This document shows, piece by piece, positions 8,939 to 16,732 of a stretch of DNA of 35,890 nucleotides. Position numbers and translations under genes: made by a program. How positions within the stretch are numbered: position 1 is the stretch's first letter; each line of letters begins with the position of its first letter. The notes under the pieces were generated by a model. The model worked only from the letters and a program-made list of their open reading frames with translations. It did no database searches and had not been told where the DNA came from. The DNA comes from Rhodoferax sp. (GTDB lineage: Bacteria; Pseudomonadota; Gammaproteobacteria; Burkholderiales; Burkholderiaceae_C): assembly GCA_020048795.1 (NCBI GenBank), contig JAIFMA010000039.1, positions 1-35,890 on the forward strand. The letters are read 5' to 3'.

Positions 8939-10418
8939 TGCCAGACTCCGGGGACGTTGAAACCGGTGAAAGTGTTTTGGACGCCGCAGCATAGGACTGC
9001 GTTTGCCGCATACCCACGATGATCCCCATCAAAATGATCAGCCCAGCAAGCAACAAACTGCCGCATGTCAGTATAAACAAGTGGTCGCGTGACACCACGA
9101 ATTGCAGCGGACTTGCCGGAACGACCTGCACGCTATCCTCTGACCCAATTGATCGCTCTGAGGGAAGACCGGTAGAGACAATGGCAATCAACGCACAGGC
9201 GGCGAGCAGGGTGACCAGATTGCGTGGGCCTTGGCAGATCAGATCGATGGCAAGAAACAGTGCCAACGCAGCTTCCATGGGCAATTGCAGCCAGCCCAGA
9301 ACAATGCCGACAAAGCCGACATTGGTCAGACTGTCCTGGCCCGCGGAGGCAAATGAAGCAAGCGTTGAACCAATAAAAACCAAGCCCATGTCAGCGACAG
9401 TCAGATGGAGGTTGTAGAGGTTGGCCACAAACGTGGTTAAAAGTACATAGTACAGTGCAGAGCCGGCACGCAGATAAACCGAGGCGGTTGGAACAACAAA
9501 CTCCACAATTCCCCGACTAAAACCGAGTCTGGCACTCATGGCTTCGATCATGTGGGGAATGGTCGCTGTCGTGCTTGAAGATACCAGGCTAACCAGCATC
9601 GGTGCCTTGAGGTGGTGTAAGACCTCAGCCAAGCCGTGGCTGGTTCGTCGACGAACGATGGCGATCAAACCGGCAGACAGCAATATCGCCACAGCAACAA
9701 AGTACGCCAAAAAAACACCCATTGCGCCGACTATTTCGAGGTTCATTGTCGAAAAAATGTGGGCCGCCACTCCGAAAGCGACGACAGGCAGAAGCATGTT
9801 GGCTCGTGCAATGATGATTTCAAGCGTGCGATAAATACCTTCAAACAGTTGATTCACAACGAGACTCTGCCCACGCGTCAGCGCAGCAAAAGCAAGTCCG
9901 AACAACAGCGCGCAGGACAGTATTCCCAACGAGCGTCCTTCCACCAGAACCCGGAAAAAATTGTTCGGAAAGAAATCCGACCAATACCGTTCTACCGATT
10001 TGGGTGCATCGACTCCATTGACAAGGAACATTTCCGTGTTGCTGCCGTCTCCACCGACCTGCAATACAAGCGCTCCCAACTTGGCACGCACCGAGGCATC
10101 CAGATGCGACCCCGGTGAAGCCCACAGGCCCAGTGCCAGTCCGATGCCTGCAGACACGGCTACCATGAGAAAGGCTACCCCAATAATCATCAAAACACGG
10201 CGGACCGGGAAAGGCAAGCCGATCACTTGTCGCAAGCCAAAAAAAGTGGCTACTAGCAATAGCGGGAGTGCCGCCATGCTGACGAGAGCGAGATACACCT
10301 GACCAACAACATAGGCCCAGTTCCCAACATCCGGCAGGTAAACACCCGCCATGCCACCGACCAAAAGGCATAGCAGCAAAGCCACCAAGCTACGTGACAT
10401 CATGGCGAGAAAGTTCAT
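8931..10418 (-). CDS. Divergent dicarboxylate/amino acid:cation symporter (DAACS) family carrier with extra C-terminal TM segment (carrier 2)
   Basis: 'VASSTTATIP'-like hairpin (LVSSSTTATIPHMIEAM), TM7 region 'VVPTASVYLRAGSALYY', TM8 region 'LAIDLICQGPRNLVTLL'; ATGA overlap with racemase stop at 10415-10418; C-terminal addition RDHLFILTCGSLLLAGLIILMGIIVGMRQ. Confidence 0.85.
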   Translation of the reverse strand: MNFLAMMSRSLVALLLCLLVGGMAGVYLPDVGNWAYVVGQVYLALVSMAALPLLLVATFFGLRQVIGLPFPVRRVLMIIGVAFLMVAVSAGIGLALGLWASPGSHLDASVRAKLGALVLQVGGDGSNTEMFLVNGVDAPKSVERYWSDFFPNNFFRVLVEGRSLGILSCALLFGLAFAALTRGQSLVVNQLFEGIYRTLEIIIARANMLLPVVAFGVAAHIFSTMNLEIVGAMGVFLAYFVAVAILLSAGLIAIVRRRTSHGLAEVLHHLKAPMLVSLVSSSTTATIPHMIEAMSARLGFSRGIVEFVVPTASVYLRAGSALYYVLLTTFVANLYNLHLTVADMGLVFIGSTLASFASAGQDSLTNVGFVGIVLGWLQLPMEAALALFLAIDLICQGPRNLVTLLAACALIAIVSTGLPSERSIGSEDSVQVVPASPLQFVVSRDHLFILTCGSLLLAGLIILMGIIVGMRQTQSYAAASKTLSPVSTSPESGNE

Positions 10419-11128
10419 GGCGACTGGTTCCACCTTTTTTCCAGTGCGAACGCCACTGTGGCACGGGCAAGTTCCAAGGCACTGTCAATCAACGTCAGCC
10501 AGCTTGGAACGATGCCACGACTGGCAATCGGAATTTCGGTGCAACCCATGATGATCGCATTTGCGCCCGCTTTGGCAATCATCACCATAGCCATGTCAAG
10601 TAGACGCGAACCCTCCTGGATTTGGCCTGCCTTGACAGCGCGGATACAGGCATCAATTTCATCTTGGCCGGTGTCTGAGTCAGGAATGAGGAAATCGATA
10701 CCCCGTTGGCGCAATGCTTGCTGGTAAAACCCGGACTTTATCGCGCCTCTGGTGGCGAAGATCGCAACTCGGGTATCAGGGGTGGTCGGCACAGCTAAAA
10801 CACAGGCATCTGCAATATGAATAATGGGCGCATGGCTGCGTTCTGCCATTTGAGAATACCAATGATGTGAAGAATTGCAAGGAATTGCAACCACACCGAC
10901 ATCCATTTTGTTGAGTAGATCGATGCCCGCCAGAAGAATCGGCAAGGGATCAGGACCGTTACCCAGAATCGCGCTTGATCGATCAGGAATCTGTGGCGAA
11001 TTCAAGACAATCATTGGAAGATGGTCCTGATCTCTTGAGGCTGGAGTCAACTGGATCACCTTGTTCATGAAGTCAACTGTGGCCGACGGACCCATACCAC
11101 CCAAAACACCGATACACGACATGATCAC
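10415..11128 (-). CDS. Aspartate/glutamate racemase family protein
   Basis: IGVLGGMGPSATVDFMNKVIQLTPASRDQDHLPMIVLNSPQIPDR; both catalytic-type Cys present in context (AIPCNSSHHW and IIMGCTEIPIA); no signal peptide. Confidence 0.92.
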   Translation of the reverse strand: MIMSCIGVLGGMGPSATVDFMNKVIQLTPASRDQDHLPMIVLNSPQIPDRSSAILGNGPDPLPILLAGIDLLNKMDVGVVAIPCNSSHHWYSQMAERSHAPIIHIADACVLAVPTTPDTRVAIFATRGAIKSGFYQQALRQRGIDFLIPDSDTGQDEIDACIRAVKAGQIQEGSRLLDMAMVMIAKAGANAIIMGCTEIPIASRGIVPSWLTLIDSALELARATVAFALEKRWNQSP

Positions 11129-11130
11129 TC

Positions 11131-12426
11131 CTAAATCTTAAGTGGTCGTGGACAAATCACCGCAACCGCTGCGGTGTTGCCAATCACCAGTATCAGTGTC
11201 CGTAGCATGTCGCATATAGGATCGACCGCAAGAAACAAAATAAAGGCAGCCTCAAAGGGCAGGCCAATATAGTTGCACGTCATTCCGATCAACGAAACTG
11301 TTACTAGCCCGGTCATCCCGGCAGAAGCAAAACCGGCGAGCACCGAAGCACTCAAAACAACGCCAAGCTCTATCAAGGACAGCGACCGACCGTAAAGCTG
11401 GGCGATAAACAAAGTCGCGCAAACATAATATACAACCGGGCCAATACGCAAAAGAGATATGGTAAGTGGGACCAGAAGCTCCACCCGGGATCTGGCGAAG
11501 CCCAGTCGGTCAGCGAGGCTCTCAATCATGACGGGCATGCAAATGGCGCTGTTGCGGGTGGCCAGGGCCAGGGCAAAGGGACCTCGCAGCGCATCAAGCG
11601 TCTGGCCGGGGGAACTGTTAGATCGCTTCCAGATAACGATGGCGGCCAGGCTCAAAAGTAAAATTGACACCACAAAGAAGGCCAAGACAAATTGTGTCAT
11701 GGCTTTCAAGGGTTCAATCCCCGTCTCGCCCAATTGTGCAGCGCTCATGCAGAACAACACCAGAGGCAACGGAAAGCTGAGCCAATACATCAGCTTCTGG
11801 CAAGCTTGATAGATCGTTTCCAAGGCCTGTGTAAGCCCATCAGCGATGCGCCACGGTACATGCCCGACCGCTAGTCCGAACAAAAGGGCAAATACCAAGG
11901 CCTTGAGTGTTTCGCCATTTGCCAAGGCAGAGAAAATGTTGGTGGGAACCAGGCTCATGACGATCTCGGCAAAACCGACTGACTTTTTCGTATCATCGAT
12001 ACCCACGAGGTTCATGATGGTGTCACTGGCATTGAGGTCATTGCCCACCATTTTCCCGAACGTCTGCATGGTGGTCGTGGATAGATTTTCACCAGGCCGC
12101 ATGATGATCAGCAATGCCGCACCAACGAGAGCCACAAACACTGAAAAGGTTAGGAAAACCAAGGCTACTTGGCCAAGCAATTTGCCAGTGCCACCTTCGC
12201 GCAACAGGCGTTGCAAGCTGAATATCACGGCCGAAACCATAAATGGCAGCGTGATCATCTTTAGCAGGTCAATATAAACATCACCGACCAAATCAAGCTT
12301 GGCGGCACTTCCAGGCTGAATGACGCCAAAGGCGACACCGGCAGCCAGACTGCCGATGACCACCCATGGATTCAGGGCAAATGCGTAAATTTTTTTGGTG
12401 TTCATTGGTAAAGACCTTGAAGTCAT
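11131..12426 (-). CDS. Divergent dicarboxylate/amino acid:cation symporter (DAACS) family carrier (carrier 1)
   Basis: 'LVPTNIFSALANGETLKALVFALLFGLAVG' DAACS motif; hairpin 'TRNSAICMPVMIES'; TM7 'LVPLTISLLRIGPVVYYVCATLFIAQLYG'; TM8 'LAVDPICDMLRTLILVIGNTAAV'; ATGA overlap with upstream SBP gene. Confidence 0.87.
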   Translation of the reverse strand: MTSRSLPMNTKKIYAFALNPWVVIGSLAAGVAFGVIQPGSAAKLDLVGDVYIDLLKMITLPFMVSAVIFSLQRLLREGGTGKLLGQVALVFLTFSVFVALVGAALLIIMRPGENLSTTTMQTFGKMVGNDLNASDTIMNLVGIDDTKKSVGFAEIVMSLVPTNIFSALANGETLKALVFALLFGLAVGHVPWRIADGLTQALETIYQACQKLMYWLSFPLPLVLFCMSAAQLGETGIEPLKAMTQFVLAFFVVSILLLSLAAIVIWKRSNSSPGQTLDALRGPFALALATRNSAICMPVMIESLADRLGFARSRVELLVPLTISLLRIGPVVYYVCATLFIAQLYGRSLSLIELGVVLSASVLAGFASAGMTGLVTVSLIGMTCNYIGLPFEAAFILFLAVDPICDMLRTLILVIGNTAAVAVICPRPLKI

Positions 12427-13391
12427 TTGCGATCAAGCGCCTTCAACACTTTGTTGATATCCAGTTTTTCGGCGCGTTCAAAGAGAAACTGGTTGACAAA
12501 CGCCAACAGGGCGGTATCCGAGATTCCAACACCAATACCCAGCGTGTCTTCCATGTCTTTGAGCGTCACCGTGCGCATCACCAGAGAGATGGTCGGATCA
12601 GCGAGGAGTAACCGCTTTATCTCAAATTCATCCCGATAGGCAGCCACAATATCGCCTTTGTTAAGGGCCGTCAAAACATCACTCCAGGACGGGAATTCTT
12701 GTACCTTTGCTTTCGGAAAATTCTTTCTTGCGTAGTCTGCGAAAGAAGAGTTGGCGATCACGCCTATGCTGCCGGTGAAATGGCGGATTACCTCGGGCAA
12801 TGGACGACCTTTTGAGAGTTGCGCAAACGTGACCCGGTTAAGAATCAGTGCATGGTTCAGTGTCAAGTAGGGGTTGCTGAATGCGATGGTCTGGGCACGG
12901 GCCAGGGTTCGCGACAACTTGCTGATGGCCAAATCGGCTTCGCCCCTGGCAAGCTGATCAACAACTGCATTGAATGTTGGGGCATCGCGCAATATGCGCA
13001 GCTTGATTTTGAGTTCCTTGGCAATGGCATTTGCTAAATCGACTTCCAAACCTTGCCATTCACCTTTGTTGTCAAAAAAGAATGGCGGTGTATCGACCTT
13101 CAGCATCGCAACAACTAGTTCACCTCGGTTGATAATCCGCGCGATATCGGGTGCCAGCATCCGACCATCTGGCATGCGCACGAGAACCGATTGGGCAACT
13201 GCAACTGGCTGCGCCGCAGCCCCGGGTGTCTCTGTGCCACCTGCAGGTCCCATTGCCTTGACACTTTGGCCAAACGAAAGCATTGGAACTGTCAGGAGGA
13301 GCACAACGATGCAATCCCACAGGATCTTCCGGATATTCCCGAGGTGGTTGCGGCACTGCCGAAGATTTAAGTTTAAAAAGTGGATTGACAT
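12423..13391 (-). CDS. Extracellular solute-binding protein, family 3 (amino-acid type)
   Basis: Hydrophobic leader (CIVVLLLTVPMLSFGQS) then RGELVVAMLKVDTPPFFFDNKGEWQGLEVDLANAIAKEL...ADLAISKLSRTLARAQTIAFSNPYL. Confidence 0.9.
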   Translation of the reverse strand: MSIHFLNLNLRQCRNHLGNIRKILWDCIVVLLLTVPMLSFGQSVKAMGPAGGTETPGAAAQPVAVAQSVLVRMPDGRMLAPDIARIINRGELVVAMLKVDTPPFFFDNKGEWQGLEVDLANAIAKELKIKLRILRDAPTFNAVVDQLARGEADLAISKLSRTLARAQTIAFSNPYLTLNHALILNRVTFAQLSKGRPLPEVIRHFTGSIGVIANSSFADYARKNFPKAKVQEFPSWSDVLTALNKGDIVAAYRDEFEIKRLLLADPTISLVMRTVTLKDMEDTLGIGVGISDTALLAFVNQFLFERAEKLDINKVLKALDRK

Positions 13392-13409
13392 AGTGCTGAA
13401 CGGTAATCT

Positions 13410-13619
13410 TCAGGGGACAGGCGATGGAGCTGAACCTGTCACAAGGGCTGGAGCAGCAATTCGTGAGGAGACTTGAGGTACAACAGCCGCCGATGGCTGC
13501 TGACCCAGCTGTTTGCCAATTTCGACGCCCATTAGAAAAAGTAGTATGAAAAGCAACAACAGGCAAGAGACTGCAATGGCAATCATCCTGGATGTCATGG
13601 TAAATACGTATTGCGCCAT
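13410..13619 (-). CDS. Small single-pass membrane protein with Ala/Pro-rich tail
   Basis: MAQYVFTMTSRMIAIAVSCLLLLFILLFLMGVEIGKQLGQQPSAAVVPQ...; tightly packed between PAAR-like and SBP genes. Confidence 0.7.
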   Translation of the reverse strand: MAQYVFTMTSRMIAIAVSCLLLLFILLFLMGVEIGKQLGQQPSAAVVPQVSSRIAAPALVTGSAPSPVP

Positions 13620-13626
13620 AGTTCTA

Positions 13627-14016
13627 TCAGGGAATCATTTCTGTAAATTGACCCGGTACAACGATCTGAATCACACCACCCCAGGCACACATGAGCTTGG
13701 AAGTATTCTGCAGACTAGGTATGTTACCCAACAAAACCGTTGGAGCACCAATTATCCACGGAGCAGGCGTGACCGGAATACATGGCATAGGGGTAAGAAC
13801 GCCGAGTGCCGCCGCGGTAGCGGCCGCGACCATCGGATTTGATGGGCTGTTGCACATCGCAAATGTCGGTATATTGAGCATCGGCACATGGTCCATGATG
13901 TTGGCAGCCGGCATGCTGCTAGTTAACACACGATTTAAAGGAAGAACAACGAGACTCGTCGGTGCTGCCCCAAAACTGCACTGCAGCATGGCACCGTTAC
14001 AGACATGAAAGGCCAT
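13627..14016 (-). CDS. PAAR-like T6SS spike-tip protein (DUF4280 type)
   Basis: VCNGAMLQCSFGAAPTSLVVLPLNRVLTSSMPAANIMDHVPMLNIPTFAMCNSPSNP... DUF4280-like pattern; downstream of vgrG. Confidence 0.85.
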   Translation of the reverse strand: MAFHVCNGAMLQCSFGAAPTSLVVLPLNRVLTSSMPAANIMDHVPMLNIPTFAMCNSPSNPMVAAATAAALGVLTPMPCIPVTPAPWIIGAPTVLLGNIPSLQNTSKLMCAWGGVIQIVVPGQFTEMIP

Positions 14017-14018
14017 AA

Positions 14019-14780
14019 CTACCCCCCACGAACGAGTTTTTCCAGACTTTTCATGAAGCCCGGCTGTGGTTGAGAAGCCACCAATTCCGATCCGTTTTGA
14101 TCAAATCGACGGGCGACACCCACCGGCTTACCTTTGCGGTACTCGATTTCTTCGAGAACCTGGCCATTGGGCCAAAAACGCCTTAGCACGCCGTTGAGCA
14201 CATTTGCGCGATACTGCGCGGACTGTGTCGGAACACCATTGGCACCATAGTCCACTACTTCACCATCCAATAATCCTGCCCGGTAGCGGGCGCGGCGTAC
14301 CACCCTACCTTCGGTCAGGTAAATTGATTCACCTTCCAGTTGACCCGCCACATACTGCATTCTTGCAATGGGTTCACCGGATTCAGCGTAGGCGACAGAT
14401 TCACCTTGCGCAACGCCTTGCACAAACTGCTGCTCCAGCAGGGGTTTTCCACTAGGGTAATTTGTTCGGGTGATGCCATGCGGCAAATCGTTGACGTGTT
14501 CTCTTACCTGGAGTACACCGCCTTTCGCGTCATACAAGCGCAGCGCGCCCTGAAGCTTGCCAGCCTGGTATGTCGCCTCCATGGCCGGCGCATTGGCAGC
14601 ATCATAGATTGCCATGGAACCATCACGCAAGCCGTTGACATAGCTGGTGCGACAAAGCAAGTTTCCTGCATCGTCGAGAACCTCTTGTGTCGCCATTTGG
14701 GCAAGCCCTGGTGCTGCCACAGCAGAGTTGACGACTGGGGAAAGCAATGCAGTGGCGGGTGGGACGGTAAAGGCAAGCAT
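14019..14780 (-). CDS. MORN-variant / YwqK-like repeat protein in vgrG-PAAR module
   Basis: Repeated 'Y.NG/AG..(D/E/Q)G....Y' units (YVNGLRDGSMAIYDA, YQAGKLQGALRLYDA, YVAGQLEGESIYL, YRAGLLDGEVVDYG, YRANVLNGVLRRFWPNG). Confidence 0.82.
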   Translation of the reverse strand: MLAFTVPPATALLSPVVNSAVAAPGLAQMATQEVLDDAGNLLCRTSYVNGLRDGSMAIYDAANAPAMEATYQAGKLQGALRLYDAKGGVLQVREHVNDLPHGITRTNYPSGKPLLEQQFVQGVAQGESVAYAESGEPIARMQYVAGQLEGESIYLTEGRVVRRARYRAGLLDGEVVDYGANGVPTQSAQYRANVLNGVLRRFWPNGQVLEEIEYRKGKPVGVARRFDQNGSELVASQPQPGFMKSLEKLVRGG

Positions 14781-14785
14781 GGCTA

Positions 14786-16732
14786 TCAGTTTATCTTGAC
14801 CAAGCCAGCCTTGGCTACAAGCAAGCCTCCACCGTCCACGGTTTGCATCGCCGAGGCCTTGTTGCTGACCATCACACTCTCGTTGGTCAGGGTGGCACCG
14901 CCCTTGTTGGTGAGGCCAACACCTGCTTCATTTTTGAGATTGACTGCGGCCTTGTTGGTCAGGTTGGTGCCGGCCTCGACATCGACTGACATGGCCGATT
15001 TGATCTTGATGGATCCGGTTACGTCAATGACAAGGTTCCCGGTGACCTTGAGTTCGTAGTTGCCCGTCACTTTGTGCGTGAAATTGGCCTTGTTCGTATG
15101 GGTCTCGTCCCCGGTAACCTCCAATGCACGGGTACCCTTGACCGAGTGAACTTCATTGCCAGTGTCCACCTTGACGGTGCGGTCGCCTTTTTTGACCGTA
15201 TGCAGTTCCGAGCCGGCAATTACCGTCGTGGTTAGATCATTTTCGATCTCGGCGCGCATGTCTTTTTGGGCATGCAGGTAAAGCTCTTCAGAGTCTTTTT
15301 TGTCTTCAAAGCGCATCTCGTTGCCGGCAGAACCTTTCTTGGTGGAACGCGAAAGAACGGTGCTTTGCGATGACAGGGATGGCAATTTGATCGGTGTGGT
15401 TTGCTCGGCGTTATAGACGCGGCCCGACACATAGGGCCTATCGGGGTCACCATCGAGATAACTGACAATGACCTCCTGCCCTATCCGGGGAATATACAAC
15501 GCACCCCAACCCTGCCCAGCCCATGCCTGTGACACCCGAATCCAGCACGAGCTTGATTCATCGGATTTTCCTTTCCTGTCCCAGGGGAACTGAATTTTGA
15601 TTCGCCCATGCGCGTCAGTCCAGATTTCCTCCCCACTTGACCCCACAACCTTGGCGGTGTGATCGCCAAACACGACAGGATGAGGCGTTATTCTTGGTGC
15701 GCGAAACTGCTCAGTGGCCAACAAGACTTCAAAATTGTTGACATAGGTGCCACGGTCAACCCGGTGTTGTACCCGTCGCACCAGATATGACACATTGACA
15801 TCGGCCCGCACATGCTCGGCCAGGGTAAAGGTGGTGCCGGCCAGCAAATGGTGGCAATGACTAGTGCCCTTGCCAATCAAATGCTCCACCTGATGCTCCT
15901 GAACCCGGACTTGTGCCTTCTTTTGCCCGCTGCTGGTTGTCAGGTGCCGTCCCGGATACTCGTAGTCCAGTCCGCGTCCACTCGCGCCGTCAGATTGTGC
16001 GAACAAATCGGTGCTGGGAGTCATGTAATTGAAATCATCGACAGCATGAGACAGCGCCACCAACCGTCTCTCAAGTTCAAACTGCGTGACCGAATCGACG
16101 CGTCGGAAATTGTCACCTTCGCTTCGAACCACCAGGCTTGCCATGTTCGGGCAAGTGGTATAAGCCGCTTTGCTGTCAGCCAGCACCAGCGTGTGTGCTC
16201 CGTCACTGAAGGTGAACCAATAGAAAATTCCCTCGTCCTCCATCAGTCTGGAAATGAAGTCGAAGGCTGTCTCATCATAACGCACGCAGTATTCACGCGC
16301 GGTGTATGAGCCGGTGATATCGGCAGCCTGGAAGGCCACTCCAAATTCGCCAAGCACTGCCTTGATGATGTCTGGAACAGTCTGGTTTTGGTAGATCACC
16401 CGATCTCGCCCCAGCGTCAGCAGCCACATTCTGGGCACCAGTTCTGCCGAGTAGAGGGCAAAGTCAACGGCGCTTCCCAAGTAAGTGAACCTTGAGATGA
16501 TGCCGTTGAAAAAGCGCGACGGCCCGGCTACCTGCTGCAACTTGACCGTCGCCGAAGTGCCGACCACGGCCGACCCCTGAATACTGCCATCCTCCGAGCG
16601 CATTGTCAGCGTGAAGTGGAAAAGCTCAGACAGTGCCTCGGTGCCCCAGAAGCTATTGAGCAGCAGCTTTTCCGGCCCGAGCGAAGTGGTCACGCCAAGA
16701 AAGGCATCGCCTTGGGTATAGCCTTCTCTCAT
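14786..16732 (-). CDS. vgrG: T6SS spike protein VgrG (TssI)
   Basis: GVTTSLGPEKLLLNSFWGTEALSELFHFTL...GKGTSHCHHLLAGTTFTL...DAHGRIKIQFPWDRKGKSDESSSCWIRVSQAWAGQGWGALYIPRIGQEVIVSYLDGDPDRPYVSGRVYN. Confidence 0.97.
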   Translation of the reverse strand: MREGYTQGDAFLGVTTSLGPEKLLLNSFWGTEALSELFHFTLTMRSEDGSIQGSAVVGTSATVKLQQVAGPSRFFNGIISRFTYLGSAVDFALYSAELVPRMWLLTLGRDRVIYQNQTVPDIIKAVLGEFGVAFQAADITGSYTAREYCVRYDETAFDFISRLMEDEGIFYWFTFSDGAHTLVLADSKAAYTTCPNMASLVVRSEGDNFRRVDSVTQFELERRLVALSHAVDDFNYMTPSTDLFAQSDGASGRGLDYEYPGRHLTTSSGQKKAQVRVQEHQVEHLIGKGTSHCHHLLAGTTFTLAEHVRADVNVSYLVRRVQHRVDRGTYVNNFEVLLATEQFRAPRITPHPVVFGDHTAKVVGSSGEEIWTDAHGRIKIQFPWDRKGKSDESSSCWIRVSQAWAGQGWGALYIPRIGQEVIVSYLDGDPDRPYVSGRVYNAEQTTPIKLPSLSSQSTVLSRSTKKGSAGNEMRFEDKKDSEELYLHAQKDMRAEIENDLTTTVIAGSELHTVKKGDRTVKVDTGNEVHSVKGTRALEVTGDETHTNKANFTHKVTGNYELKVTGNLVIDVTGSIKIKSAMSVDVEAGTNLTNKAAVNLKNEAGVGLTNKGGATLTNESVMVSNKASAMQTVDGGGLLVAKAGLVKIN

